64,000 nt of DNA from Linepithema humile (GCF_040581485.1 NC_090128.1:30658931-30722930), one strand, 5' to 3'. Shown: positions 22,960 to 37,483, counted from the stretch's first letter. The notes: generated by a model from the letters alone, not told the origin. Program-made: numbers and translations.

Positions 22960-25900
22960 CATAGACTTATATGAATAGACGGAGCATACCGCTAAAAGCA
23001 TGTCCCTGAGCGAGTAATCGGACTGCGATAGAAATAGGGAGTGTACCAGCGCTCTCTCTCTCTCTTCGCGCATGCTTATAGTGTTAGCTTTTCCATCAAA
23101 TACACAGCAACATATTTGCTCTTCATTCAATATGTTATAAAAATGCCTCGAAAATGTGCAGTGTGCAGTTGTGAACAAAATAAAGGAATACTTTTTCATA
23201 AGTAAGTATTTATTCTAACCAACGCATATTTATATTTATTCACATTTACTACTCTCATATATCAGCTTTGGCATCCTAACCTTTATTTTACAATTGTATA
23301 AAAGTACTTTTAAATATATTTTTAAACAAATTTTATGTAAAACATTGCTATGTAAAATTATAAAATTACAGAAAAAGTAATGAATCCTTTAATGTAAATA
23401 CAAGAGAGAAATTTTAAATTTGTTACTTACATTTAATGTGATATATTTGTTAATATCACTTGGACATTAATAGAATTTTTATAATTATTTCTTTTCTTCT
23501 ATTACAGATTACCTACTAAAGAAAAAATTAAAAAAAAAATGGATAGATTTTATAAAATTTAAACATGGGACAGCGTGGCGAGAAATTAAAAATATATTTA
23601 TTTGTGAGTTACATTTTGATGCTGCGTCATATAAACCTTCAATAATATCTAATCCAGACAGGAAATATTTGAAATCAGATGCTGTACCAATATTAGCTAT
23701 AGATTCTGATACGAATTTTGATATTGATCACTATAATAAAGAAATAAGTACAACAGAGATATATACTACTAAAAATCAATTTTATACAATGAATGAAACT
23801 TTACTTAAAAAAAATAATACACATAAAGAAATAAATACACAAACATATACTGATCAAGAACAACTCTGTACAAGTAAAAGTTTATTGGAAATTGAAAATC
23901 AAAATATAAAACAAACTGATAATTTTCAAGAAAACCCTTTAAAAAAGGAAAGGTAATATTATTATACTTATTATTAATGATAGTTTTATTTTTTATTCTA
24001 TTTTTTCTAGTTCTATTTTTTATTCTTTGCTACTTTATAATTAATAGAAATAATAAAATTATTAATAATGAAATAAATTTATAGAAAAAAGCAACACAAC
24101 ATTCCCATTAGACGTCCTCGAATAGGAAAGCCACGTTATCTTGGGGATATTAAATCATGGAATCTAGAAAATCCTGAACGATTAAAACAATATTTGGAAT
24201 TGACAACAAAACATATTACACAATTAAAACAACGGAATGGTACATTGGAAAAAAAATGTCAAAGATATAAGAAAAAAATAACAAATTTAAAAAACCTATT
24301 GCTTCATTTGAAAGAACAAAATTTAATATCAAATGATATAGAACGAAAACTCAGTGTATGTATATAAACAAAATTTCTTTATAAAGTAACGAATCTATAT
24401 ATTACACATGTACATTATGTATTAATTTTTGTAAATAAAAATTATAATAAATTACAATATATTATACTTCTAAAAAAATAATATTCTTAACATGAATGTC
24501 TTTAATAAATTTTGCACTTTCCGTATGTTTCTTAGGGATCAATGAGTGCTCCAGTCATAAGATTAATTAACAGAGCTTTAACATCGTCAAAACAGAAATA
24601 TTCAGAAGAACTTCAATCGTTTGCAGTAACTCTGCATTTTTATTTTGCAAAAGCATACGAATATATAAGAACTAATTTTATGAATAGTCTTCCTCACCCA
24701 AAAACACTTTCAAGATGGTATAAAAATATCAATTGTGATCCTGGAATCAATGAACAAGCTATTGAATCGATAAAGGTAAAGTGTAAGAAAAGAAGAGAAA
24801 ATGATAAACCATTATATTTTAGTATGACTATGGATGAAATGTCTATAAAAGAAAAAATTGAATATCATGGTCGAGAATGCTGTGGGTATGTTGACATTGG
24901 TATTAATAATGATATTAATATTGAGAATAATAATAACATACCTACAGCACGTTATGCGTTGGTTATAATGTTAGTTAGTATAAATGATGATTGGAAGCTT
25001 CCTATAGCATATTATTTAATCAATAGTTTATGCAGCGATGAACGCGTAGCAATTATTAATCAATGTTTAGAACAATTACATGCAATCGATGCAAATATTG
25101 TTTCAATAACAGCTGATGGTGCTGCATGTAATTTATCAACATTTAAAAAACTTGGTGCTTCTCTCGATATTGACAATCTTAAACCATTTTTTAGTCATCC
25201 GTCAACAAGAAAAAATGTTTATATACTTTTAGACGCTTGTCATATGCTCAAGTTAATTAGAAATTGTTTGGCTTCTAAAGGTACACTTATTGATGGTGAC
25301 AATAACATTATTAATTGGTTATATATTATTAAACTTGTTCAGCTACAAGAAAAAGAGGGTTTGCATTTAGGCACCAAAATACGAAAACGTCATATAATGT
25401 GGCAACAAGAAAAAATGAAAGTTGCACTTGCTGCCCAAACATTAAGTCTAAGTGTAGGTAATGCATTAATATTTTGCAGAGAAACGTTAAAATATCCAGA
25501 GTTTTTAGAATCCGCTGCAACATCCCGTTTCTGTATCTATATAAATAATATTTTTGACTTATTAAACAGCAGAAATTTATTTTGTAAAACTTCTACAAAA
25601 CAATGTATCACTCGAGAAAATCTTGATAACATCAAAATACAAGTTAACGATTTTATTACATATTTGTCTTCATTACGCGATCAACAAGGATCAATATTAA
25701 ACTCATCTCGAAAAACAGGTTTCTTAGGAATGATAATTTGCTTAAAAAGTATGATTGGTATCGCCGAAATGTTATTTGAAGATAATTGTTTCAAATTTTT
25801 GATGACATATAAATTGTCACAAGATCACCTCGAAACATTTTTTAGTGCAATCCGTAGTCGAGGAGGTTTTAATAACAACCCTACTGCATGGGAGTTCAAA

Positions 25901-27702
25901 ACAGCTTTGAAACGATTGATGGCAAAAGCAGACATACGCATTTTGCATAATGCAAATTGCCATATATTAGATGACACTAAACTAGTCATGAGTGATAAAG
26001 TATTAGAAGGACAATCAGAAGAAATTCTTGATGAAACCAATTTATTTCTTCAGGAACATAACTATTGTATTAATTTTGAAATTAATTTGAGTGAATATGC
26101 TTACGAAGTAATTATGTATATTGCAGGCTTTGTATCAAAAAGTATAGCTAAACATTTGCAATGTGAACATTGTAAAAAATATTTAACAGACACAAAGATA
26201 TTATCTAAATTACAAATTTTTAAATGTAGAGGAGCTCTTACTAATGCTTTACCTGATGTAATAGAAATATGCATCACGACAGAAAAAATTTTAAAAACTA
26301 ATACAAACGAATTAACAAAAAAAAATGCAATTTCTATATTAAGCTTAAAAGTATTAAAAAATATAAAATCCAGTATTTTTAGTTCTAAAGATTATTTAAA
26401 TCATATTTTAGAGCAAACTTATTTGGAAAATCATCGGCACCAATTAGTAAAACTAATTATAAAAAAATATTTAATAGTAAGATTAAATCATATTGCAAAA
26501 ACTAAGAATGATGCCGCAAAACGAATAAGGTCAATGCATTCAAGACTGATTATTTTTAAGAATCAATAAATAAATTAATATTATACACACATATTCAAGC
26601 AAGCTAATATATATAATTTATATTTTACAATTACGTTTCTTTCAATTTAGTGCAATAATAGTTTCTTTTTATTATTGAAGCAAGTATATTCTATAAATGA
26701 ATGCGTGCATTGTTTACTTTTTGGTGCAATATTATTTTATTTATTTATTCATAAACAGATTATTTTATAAATGAATGGCGTATTCTCTAACTTTGGTGCA
26801 AAAATTTAAATTAAAGTTTCTTTTATTTTATGTAAGCAGATTATTTTATAAATGAATGCGTGTATTCTTTAACTTTGATGCAAAAGTAGTTTTGTTTTTT
26901 TATTATATGTAAGCAGATTATATATTTTATAATCTTTAATTTTGGTGAAAAAAAATAGTTTTTGTTCTTTTATTATATGTATGTATAAGTAAGTATCAGA
27001 CTGGATTTTGTGAATAAATTTGTGTATTTTTCAATTTCGGTACAATTATATTTTCTCTTTATTACATACAATATAAGTTTTTTTACATGTAAGAAAATTA
27101 TATATTTCAAATAAATGCTTTTGTATTTTAATTTTGTTGCAAAAAATAATTTTTTGTTTTATTATATATAATTATTTTATGTTTAAAAATTTTAATTGTA
27201 AGTTAAATAATTATTTAATTTACAATTAAATTATAATTAATATATTAATTATATAATAGATTTTTATTTGTAAATTTATTATTTATTTAATTTGTAATTT
27301 TATAATTAATTATAACTAATTACTATTTTTATAACTAATGCAGTTTTATTAAAATAAAATTTTTAATTATAAATTATATTTCTATACATTGAATAAAAAT
27401 ATAAAATGATATAAAAACAAAGAATATTTTTTAGATAAATTTTATGTAAATGTAATTTATTGTTAAACAAAATGCAAATGTATATGTGTGTATATGTATT
27501 TGCACATTTGCATTTTGTTTCATAATAAATTATGTTTACTTGAGTTCTTTATTTCCCTACATTTTTCGGAACAGCGCATGCGCGAAGAAGAGAGAGAACG
27601 CTGGTACACTCCCTATTTCTATCGCAGTCCGATTACTCGCTCAGGGACACGTTTTTCTTAGGAGGGGATAGGCAATGCTCCGTCTATTCATATAAGTCTA
27701 TG
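22960..27702 (+). mobile_element. P-superfamily transposon, near complete
   Basis: Both ends carry an exact 28-bp inverted terminus beginning CATAGACTTATATGAATAGA, followed by an inverted subterminal block 'tgagcgagtaatcggactgc'. The 8-bp duplication AGCTACAC flanks it (22952-22959 and 27703-27710), exactly as P transposase makes. It encodes a THAP plus catalytic transposase in four exons. It inserted in the protease of the LTR element and so is the youngest insertion in this stack. The 1.1 kb after the gene (26570-27480) is AT-rich with no further gene. Confidence 0.95.
23143..26569 (+). pseudogene. P-element/THAP9-like transposase, one frameshift
   Basis: Exons: 23143-23201, 23518-23952, 24085-24355, 24536-26569. 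Exons 1-2 form a THAP zinc finger (CAVCSC, then CELHF, then DAVPIL). Exon 3 is a leucine-zipper-like coiled coil. Exon 4 (from GSMSAPVIRL) is the RNase-H-like catalytic domain, with TMDEM near 24830, TADGAACN near 25110 and DHLETFFSAIRSRGG near 25825 marking the acidic residues, followed by a C-terminal region with a CEHCKKYL motif. Exon 2 holds a run of ten A (23530-23539) that puts the first half of THAP one base out of frame. All else is open, about 930 residues, comparable with THAP9. P transposase uses GTP and cuts at the inverted ends. A one-base error in a homopolymer could be sequencing noise, so this copy may be intact. Confidence 0.88.
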
Positions 27703-27710
27703 AGCTACAC

Positions 27711-30700
27711 TAACTCTGATTAAAATAAAAAGTCTATTAGAAGAAACACCCGTATATGACGAAACGGTAACATTAGTCGGTGCCACGGGACAGAAAGCTG
27801 ACACGTTAGGCGTGATAAAAGCGCATATAACATTAAAAGATAAAACAATAATGCATAAAATGCATGTAGTAAAAGACGACTTTCCGATAGGATACGAAGG
27901 TATTCTAGGAGCGGACTTTTTAAACAAATACGTCACGAAATGGGACTATCCCGTAAAGAAATTGACGGTCGAGGGAACGACATTCAAACTATTTCAACAT
28001 AACAACATAAAACTAGCTCCCAGAAGCGAGACAATAATTAAAGCATCAACAAGCAAAAATGCGCTGGGAATAGTGCATGCAATGGAAACACAACCAGGGG
28101 TGATCATCGGTAGTTGCATAGTGGAAGCAGAGGACTACTGTTGCCCGGTTAGTGTCATTAATACCACAGACAAGGAAATAGACTTTCAAACGCCCTTCGT
28201 GAACATTGAAAAATTCGAGGAACTAAAAGAGGAAGTACACACGATTGGAACTGTTAAGGAAGAAACAACTCCAAGGTCACGTGAAAACAAGGTCAAAAAT
28301 CTTTTAAGAATAGACCATTTGAATGAAGAAGAGAAAAAAGCAATACTGGAAATAAGCGAAAATTATTGCGATATTTTTCATCTCGACGGAGAACCACTGT
28401 CTAGCACACAGGCGATGAAACATGAGATCGCCACGCGAGCCGGAGCAGCGCCCGCGAATACGAGACCTTATCGGCTGCCGGAGAAACATAAGGAAGAGGT
28501 GAGCCGACAAGTGACAGAAATGCTAAATAACAAAATAATAAGGCCAAGTTCGAGTCAGTGAAACGCGCCACTTTTAGTAGTGCCTAAAAAACCAGATGCA
28601 TCAGGAAAAGCCAAATTACGAGTTGTCGTAGATTTTAGAAAACTGAACGACTTAACGATCGGAGATTCTTTCCCGTTACCAAACATTACTGACATATTAG
28701 ATCAGTTGGGAAATTCAAAATATTTTACAACGTTAGATTTGGCATCTGGTTACCATCAAATTCCAATGGCGGAAAAAAACAGAGAAAAAACAGCATTTTC
28801 GACGCCGTATAGACACTACGAATTCAACAGAATGCCGTTCGGACTTAAAAATGCTCCAGCGACATTTCAAAGATTAATGAATACAATATTGGCCGGAATT
28901 CAAGGTTTACGATGTCTAGTATATTTAGACGATATTGTCATTTACGGCACTAGTCTAGAAGACCATAATCTCCGCTTAACAGAAGTATTCGACAGAATTC
29001 GCGAAAATAATTTAAAATTACAGCCGGACAAGTGTGAATTTCTTCGAAAAGAAGTAGTTTACTTAGGCCACATAATAACAGAGGGAGGCATTAAACCTGA
29101 CCCTGGAAAGATCCAAGCGGTAAAAAATTTTCCAACACCGAAAAAAGTAAAAGATATACAGTCATTCATTGGATTAGCCGGATATTATCGAAAATTCATA
29201 GAAAATTTTTCTAAAATAGTGAAACCTCTCACTAAATTGACAAAAAAAGGAGTAAAATTTGAATGGACGCAAGAGCAAGAAAACGCGTTCGAAAATCTAA
29301 AAAGCAAGTTAATTACTGCACCGGTATTAAATTACCCTGATTTTAATAATGAATTTATAGTCACGACAGACGCATCTGATTTTGCGATAGGCGCAATATT
29401 ATCTCAAGGAAAAACAGGACAAGATCGTCCAATAGCGTACGCTAGCCGACTTCTCTCAAAGGCGGAACAAAATTATAATACGACCGAAAAAGAATTACTG
29501 GCGATAGTATGGGCGGTCAAACATTTTCGTCCGTATATATATGGTACAAAGTTCAAGATCATAACCGACCATAAACCACTAGTATGGTTATTTAATGTAA
29601 CCGACCCAGGCTCACGATTAATTCGATGGAGATTAAAATTGGAAGAATACGACTATGAAATCGTACATAAGGCCGGGAAGAGCAATACAAATGCTGACGC
29701 GTTAAGTCGCAACGTCGCGCACGGCATACACACGGTCGACGGAGAGAGAGAAAGCGAAGAAGAGGAAGAAGAAGAAGAGGAAGATAAGAAGGAAGAAAGA
29801 AAGATATATACAGAGGGAGAGAAACAACAAATATTATATGAATATCACGATGCACCGATCGGCGGGCATCAAGGAATCCAGCGCACTATCAAGCGCATAC
29901 GATTAACGCATAATTGGAAAGGATTGACGAAAGACGTCGAGAAATACATCGCAAAATGCGAATATTGTCAAAAAAATAAATTAAAGATAAGGAATAAAGC
30001 ACCCATGATTCTCACAGATACACCAGATAAACCGTTTGAAAAATGCGCATTGGATATAGTAGGGCCAATGACAGAAACGGAAAGCGGAAACAAGTACATA
30101 TTAACTTTCCAAGATCATCTAACGAAATTCAGTAAGGCAATGCCTATAAATAATCAAGAGGCAAGCACGATAGCGCGAGAATTCGTGACAAAAATCGTTT
30201 TAGAATATGGAATCCCTGAAAAAATCCTGACTGACCAAGGAACAAATTTTCTCAGCGAAGTATTTAAGGATACATGCAAGTTGTTGAAGATTGAAAAAAT
30301 TAGAACCAGCGCGTATCACCCAGAGAGCAATGGTGCACTGGAAAGATCACACAGAACATTAACAGAATATTTACGCAATTATATAAACAAAGATCAAACC
30401 GATTGGGATACCTGGTTACCATTCGCCATGTTCGCGTATAATACTACGCCACATACAGCCACGGGATATACTCCATTCGAGCTAGTATACGGGCATCGCG
30501 CAACACTCCCTACAGCTTTGATGCAGCCAGCAAAGAACACGTATACGTACGATGATTACATATCAGAATTAAAAGAAAAAATGCGCGCAGCACACCAAGT
30601 AGCAAAAGCTCATGCACAGGAAGAAAAATTAAAAGCGAAACAAACATACGATAAGAAGACTAAAGAAAATAGTTTTAGGGCAGGAGACAAAGTGCTGCTA

Positions 30701-30865
30701 TACGACGAGGCTTTGCGACGAGGCAGGTCGAAAAAATTAGATGCGTTATGGAGAGGTCCGTACTTAATAATTAAAAAGAATTCGGACGTAAATTATACAA
30801 TAAAAGCAGCCAGAAAAAGCTTGGTTGTACATGCTAACAGATTAAAATTATTTATAAAAGAATAA
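27711..30865 (+). pseudogene. pol: pol: protease, RT, RNase H, integrase
   Basis: Downstream of the P element the protease continues (GYEGILGADF), then reverse transcriptase (VYLDDIVIYG, about 28920), RNase H (TTDASDFAIGAILSQ and ITDHKPL) and integrase with an HHCC finger (about 29830-29990) and catalytic Asp, Asp, Glu in ALDIVGPM, TDQGTNF and SNGALERSH. An in-frame TGA at 28559-28561, just before the NAPLLVVPKK block, interrupts the frame, which is otherwise open to 30865. An acidic spacer (EEEEEEEEDKKEE) separates RNase H and integrase. The order is typical of Ty3/gypsy elements. Confidence 0.9.
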
Positions 30866-30916
30866 AAAATGCTGCGCCTGCAGAAGATAATAAAATAAAG
30901 AGAATTTCGCTCGTAG

Positions 30917-32653
30917 GTACCTCGCGCTAAGCGGAACGTTGACTTCAGCGACGCAACCCGAAACGGGCCTGCCGGTGAGAATAGAGAGATTTTCGCAGGA
31001 ACCCGGACTGTACTATGAAGAAATAGGCGATTTAAATTTAATAGATTCAAGTTGGAAATTAGTAATTAAGCTAGAAGCATCGTCACTAGGCCAATGCCAC
31101 GACCAAATAAAAAACTGGATCAAATTAGCGGAATCCGCGCAGAAAACAATTCATCCGACGCGAGAGGAAAGTAGCAAATTCGCGAACCTTTTGTCAATAA
31201 TTAAAAAAGACGAGAATAAATTAGGCTTGTTAATAAATAGAATAAGTAGAATCTACGGGGACACAGCGGACAAAAGACGCGGTTTGATAAATGGCTTAGG
31301 CACAGTAGCGAAGTCATTGTTCGGTACCATGGATGCCGACGATGAAAAACGAATTAACGAACAATTAGCATTAATACGAAATAACGAAAAAACGATTACA
31401 CATATTACGCAAAATCAACTGAAGGTACTAAATACCACGATAGCGCACATTGGTAACGTAGAGGAAACCATCGAACAGAATAATAAAAGATTATATAACT
31501 TAGATGCACGAATTTGGAATGGCACATTGTTAGTTATTAAGAGCGAAGAAATAAATGAATATTACACCATTATTAGTAGGATGTTAACAGACTTACAACG
31601 CGACGTACAAGACGCCTATGATTTTATAACGTACGCAGAACACGGAATGTTGAATCCTAGAGTAACCCCAACAGAACAAATTCTTAACGAACTGCGAGCG
31701 ATTACGCCAAAATTACCTCAGGGAACGCACTTTCCCTTCGTTTTAGAAAATAGCGGTTGGCATCTAATGGAGCAAGTTGTTACTGTAACTGCGTTTGTAG
31801 CAAATAATACTGTGTATTGTATAATAAAATTTCCATTGGTATCCTATCCTAGATACAAATTAATAAAGGTAATTCCTCTACCTATCTTTAATCACGGAAC
31901 ACTATTTACGTTTACCGAAGTAAACCAGCATATAATAGCTGTCAATCTAGAACTAGCTTCCTATGTAACTCTATCCGAACAAAATGTAGATAAATGTAAA
32001 ATAATCAGAAAACAGTATATTTGTAAGTCAAATAGTCCAGTATATAACATAAATCAGAGAGCACTGTGCGAAGTGCAATTATATGCGAAGCTGGCTAAGA
32101 AAACACGTGCGACATAAGATTCATAAGATCGAATCAAACGATTTGGATTGCTCTAAACACGGAAAACGCGTGGCTATACTCCGCGAATAAAGAACAGGAA
32201 ATAACGATACAATGCGAGAATCGTGAAAATGTACAAGTAGTAATAAGTCGCACGGGTAGAATAATATTAACAAAAAATTGTAAAATAATTACGACGGACA
32301 TGACCATTAAAGCCTTTTCGAAAATGCGGGATACAAGCATTCAAGCCTTTTTACCGCAATTTAATTTAACATTAATAAAAGAGACGGCCACAAAGAAAGA
32401 CAATGAAATAATAATACGGCCGATAAAATTAAAGAAAATTATTCAAAATCCTAGTGAACTTATGGAATTAGGAGAAAAGGCAAAAGATATTTATAACAAA
32501 CTAAAAGACAGTGAGACGATACAATTTAATAAACCAACGTTTATATATCCTATGGTCACAAGTTCAGTAACCGTCATAATTATTATAATAAGCGTAACAA
32601 TAGGCGTAATCATAGTGTTAATTAAGAAAAGAAATAAAAAATTAAAAACATAA
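30917..32653 (+). pseudogene. env: env-like fusion glycoprotein, broken
   Basis: Two open segments in different frames, to 32117 and onward to 32653, are parts of one protein, with a frame change near 32100-32130. The first holds a basic KRRG cleavage motif followed by a Gly-rich hydrophobic stretch, as in baculovirus F-type fusion proteins of insect errantiviruses. The second ends in a transmembrane segment (about 32560-32625) with a basic tail. No ATG lies near the start. A plausible acceptor TCGTAG at 30911-30916 suggests that the message is spliced from upstream, as known for gypsy-type env. It would sit in membranes of virus-like particles. Confidence 0.78.
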
Positions 32654-32698
32654 ACTTATAAGAGATGCGAAAACTCCGTACCTTCGTTTTCTTTTCTA

Positions 32699-32711
32699 AC
32701 GGGAGGAAGGA
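32699..32711 (+). other. Polypurine tract
   Basis: Bases 'acgggaggaagga' directly before the 3' LTR, the usual plus-strand priming site. Confidence 0.8.
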
Positions 32712-33292
32712 TGTTGTGTATCGAAAAACTACAACGAGATATTTTAATTTAGCAACGCTATTGTTTAAAGAATTAGCAAATAAAACTTTCAACTCGAAGC
32801 ACGTTCTTAGAAAGACGAATAAGGTATTTAAAATTAACAAAGATATTGACCAATGCTATTCTTTAGACAAGTAACAATCGATTATAATTAAACGCTGAGG
32901 CGTTAACCGCACGAGGAAACGATCGGCGGATTGCCTCACAAACAAGCGAAGTAGATCAGCATTCACGGAAAGCAGACGTTGCTAACCTTGATACTGATCT
33001 GTATAAAAGAAGGTGACTCGATCGTCACCACGGGTTTTTAAGTTTGATCTAAGCACGAGCTGCACGTCGGTATCGCGAACTCCGAGTTTGTATCTTACGC
33101 GATCGTAACGACTGTGAGGAAGCCGTTAAATAAAGTGTACGCGAGTGCTAAGTGAATAAAGATATTTTATTTCTCATTGAACATCGTTCAATAATTATCT
33201 CCCTTGGATCAACCCCCTTGGCCCTACACGACGGATCCCGAATCCTGCGTTGGCCCGCGACGAGATCTTTGAGTCACGGGCACGGCGTAACA
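32712..33292 (+). repeat. 3' LTR
   Basis: 581 bp, the same start and end as the 5' LTR, with a single visible difference. Confidence 0.92.
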
Positions 33293-33617
33293 ATATATAT
33301 AAAGAAAATAAAAAGAATAAATAAGTAATGAATTAAAAATGATACTTTTTGAGGTTTGGAAGAATCAGCAGTATTGTATTTATTTGCAAAATATATTTTT
33401 ATAATTATCTTTATATTATATATGTTTAATTATGTAAATTTAATATCAATGTTATGTAAATTTAATTCAATAAAAAGTTATTTTATTATAAATAAAAGCT
33501 TGAAATATAATATATACAAATATGCTGTGCATTTTTATTCTATACAATTAATTTTCTAACTTTGAAAAATGCTATTCTTAAGTATTACATTAGAAATTTT
33601 CTAATACTGAACAACTA

Positions 33618-34356
33618 CCCAGATAGCAAACAGAATTCAAAAAGAATTCCTCAAGAATTCGCAGATTCCAAAATGAATTCTTTAATGTGTCTCATTTCCA
33701 TCCCAAAAAAATTCATAATTAACCCAGCAAACACTGAATTTAACTGCAACATAACATGAAAGTAACATGTAATGTAACAGATGTTACACGGTATTTATAT
33801 TACATTAATATAAATTTCTTTTTTAGGCGCAATATAATAGCTATTTCATAGCTGTTACATTGCTTTGTTAGCTTCTCGTTATTTAAAAATAGAAGTAATA
33901 TAACATAAATATAACATATTATACAACAAATGTTATATTGATTTTATATTAATGTTATGAAACCTGTCATATAACAATTATTTTAATATTGGTAAAGAAA
34001 TTGCTATGGCTATTCTGCATAATTACCGAAATTTGTATTATAATGTTTCTGCAATAATTTAATTTATTATTTTCAATTACGCGGGATTTATTAGTCATTA
34101 GCAGAAACCGGATACGGACTCTAATGTAAATAGCTAATATTACGTTATTTATATTAGGTTATTTATGTTAACGGTACTAACGGTATACAGCGCGCGCATT
34201 GTCTTCTATGCGCGCGATTGACTCGTACATTTTATTGCGCCGCGTGCATTGCTTGTACGCGCGCAATTGGACCATGAGAGCTACACGACACTTGCGCACG
34301 CGTGCTTTGGTGATTGATATGAAGAAGCATTACAATCATGAGAAGGAATCAACTTC
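33618..34356. other. No gene recognised
   Basis: AT-rich, with a patch of scattered 'ataacat' repeats at about 33745-33970 and a GC-richer patch with 'gcgcgcg' tracts at 34185-34300. No coding text recognised. Confidence 0.4.
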
Positions 34357-35210
34357 GGCGTCAGCAGGATCATCGGCCATTTTTACACCGTTCAAGAGGA
34401 CGACTATTGGCATCAAGTCCAATGTATAGAATCCGAGGCCGGACTCGTCACGGTTTTCTTCATCGACGAGGGATACAAGAAGCAGTACAAATCCAATTTG
34501 CTGCATCCCTTGGAGAAGATATTCTGCATCCTTCCCGCTCAGGTGACGCATCTGTAGTCGATTCACTGTCGCTTCTGTTTGATCTTTGCGCTAACAATAT
34601 TAATAATGCACGAGTGCATTTTTATACAGGCGATTAGAGTGGCTCTTCATGAATTGGTGGCTTTTCAAGATTACGCCCAGGCGACTACGGAAATTGAAAA
34701 TTATCTCACTTCCGATCGCATGTTTTTAGTGACGGTGCACAGTACGAATACTGACGAATATGGTTCTTATACAACAGTGACTTTTTACGACATCAGCAAA
34801 GAGGACGCGGACGAAAATGTGAATCAAATTGTATTCGACAAAACTTTGAATCACATCATCGCCTCATCTAAAACCGATGTAATTATCTACGATTTAATTC
34901 GTATTTTGTTTAATCTTTTGTTGCAGCAATATGCCTAACTGCATGGCAATGTATAAAATTTGAATTATAAATTTTCGTTTAAAAAAACATCACTTTTCAA
35001 AAGCAGAAGTTGCTGCTCGATTATATTAAAAAATTCTCCAAAGGGTTCATTCATTTTTGTAATTTTTTAATCATATTCCATTTCTTTTTCACAGGCGAGA
35101 AAATTAATCAAACTATATGTTACACACATTGACAAGCTTGGTAAGGTCTATGCGCAGTTGGACACACTCGTCAGGACTCTATTGAACGATGAGATTATAT
35201 GGCATTTTAG

Positions 35211-35217
<7 letters not shown>
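34357..35217 (+). pseudogene. Tudor-domain gene fragment
   Basis: Block 34357-34542 reads as a Tudor fold (WHQVQCIESEAGLVTVFFID, then NLLHPLEKIF) and ends LPAQ before GT. The acceptor at 34627-34629 leads to 34630, AIRVALHELVAF, a clean join inside the domain, open to 34938. A third block, about 35095-35210, reads YVTHIDKLGKVYAQLD. Tudor proteins of this kind bind methylated arginine, often in germline piRNA granules. There is no start, stops intervene, and XPD text follows at once, so this is a broken fragment. TDRD7-like identity is a guess. Confidence 0.65.
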
Positions 35218-35982
<765 letters not shown>

Positions 35983-36033
35983 ATAAAAAGATTATTTATA
36001 TGTGACAAATAACTTTCGAATATAACATTATAT

Positions 36034-37483
36034 TTGACAAGTGATTTGAAGCATATGAAGACATTAGCATATTTTGACTTATTTGTCGCAGATCGGTTTT
36101 GTGTTTATAAATGTACACAATTGGTAAATTTAAATATATATGTTTATAAATTTATGATTTAACACAATAAGTTAAATTCATAATATAATAAATTACAGTT
36201 ATTATTTTGAAACATAATATTCTTTATATTATGCTTCAAAGAACATATGTTTTTACATTTATAAAAACTAAACCAATTTCATGAATATAATAAACTTTTC
36301 TGTAGTGACGAAGCTTCGAGTGACGTTCTCAGTACATATTAAATAAGAATAACAAAAATCAGAATAATTAATAATTGCTCGAAATATGTATTACAAAGGT
36401 TTGTGGAAATTTGATCGTATTCTCTAACTTAAAATAGATGCAATATTTACGTCACTCGATATTTGAAGAAAGAACCGTTTGATATTATATATTTTGCAAT
36501 TGAACATAAAAATATTACTTTTTTGCAAAATATTTTCATGAAAAAAGTAGACGTCAGAACCTTTAGCAAATCACTAACAGGACCATATTATCATAGAATT
36601 GGAGGATTCTATATTTCGCAGTTGGGCATAGAAGTATCGCTTTTTTCGTGCATAAGAAAACGGTATTTCCAAATCCATGTACGAAATGTATATTCCTTTA
36701 GTTCCTTTTTACAATGCTTGCGTAAATAACTTTTGGAGCGTTTGGATGTCTACATTTTATATGACTTTATGAAATGGTTTTGAATAATTATGTAAAAAGT
36801 AAAAGTTCGAAAAGATTGGTAAATGCGCAAGAAACAACTATAATATCCATGTTATTAAAAATTAAACCGAATGAGCGACTGTGTCAATTTTGTACAAAAT
36901 TACCGAATATTCGAACAAATGTATGTCTTGCGATAATAAATATTGTTACATTAAATTTTTTAATATTCGTAAACATGTAGAAAGAAGCATATACAAATTA
37001 ATAAATACGAAGAGAAGAGAAAAGTAAGAATACCACCGTTGAAATATGTTAATTATTTGAACAGATTATAATTTAGCAATATATTATCAGTGCGTACGTT
37101 CCGTTTAAACTTGAATCTTTAGTAAATAATGTATCAATATTCTAAAGTATTACAAACATGTAGGAGATTGTACCTATTATTTATCATTTCAATGTTATTT
37201 TTATTTACAAATTTTTCAACTGTGGAATTAATGTTGTTCCTAAAATATTACAAGAAAGAAATCATTTTGATACTTTAATATTTTAAAATTTCTCGAATTT
37301 TTTATAAACTTAATGTTATTGTTTGCGTGATAAATTCAAGCTTTGGCACATAGGTCTGCACGTGCAAATGACAGATAAAATTCATGTATTCATTTAAATG
37401 TAATTTCAGGTTGATTGTATATTCACACAGATACATATGGTATGTGATAATAATTGTTACATTTATAATACATACACCTAAAA

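Larger units (their letters stand above)
20130..33292 (+). mobile_element. Errantivirus-like Ty3/gypsy LTR element
   Basis: Two 581-bp LTRs (20130-20710 and 32712-33292) differ at one base that I can see (T versus C near 20665 and 33247), so the insertion is recent. Between them are gag, protease, reverse transcriptase, RNase H, integrase and an env-like gene. A 4-bp ATAT duplication is likely but blurred at the left junction. The coding part carries a P-element insertion in the protease, an in-frame TGA in pol and a frame change in env. It is a broken endogenous copy lying in one arm of the foldback element. Confidence 0.92.
19083..33617. repeat. Foldback element carrying nested insertions
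   Basis: The left arm from 19083 (tagttgttcagtattagaaa) to ~19580 is the reverse complement of 19977-20129 joined to 33293-33617; the arm is interrupted by the LTR element. The centre (19560-19733) is itself palindromic around 'gacgctagcgtcaa'. Taking out the LTR element and the central MITE leaves about 1.1 kb. It has no coding capacity. Arm identity is high throughout, including the 33356-33559 block, which mirrors 19141-19344. Confidence 0.75.

Noticed and set aside
36463..36980. Two short open frames, repeated at 57655-58172
   Set aside because: Identical because the whole 1.5-kb repeat is duplicated; no domain, no splice context, no synonymous pattern.
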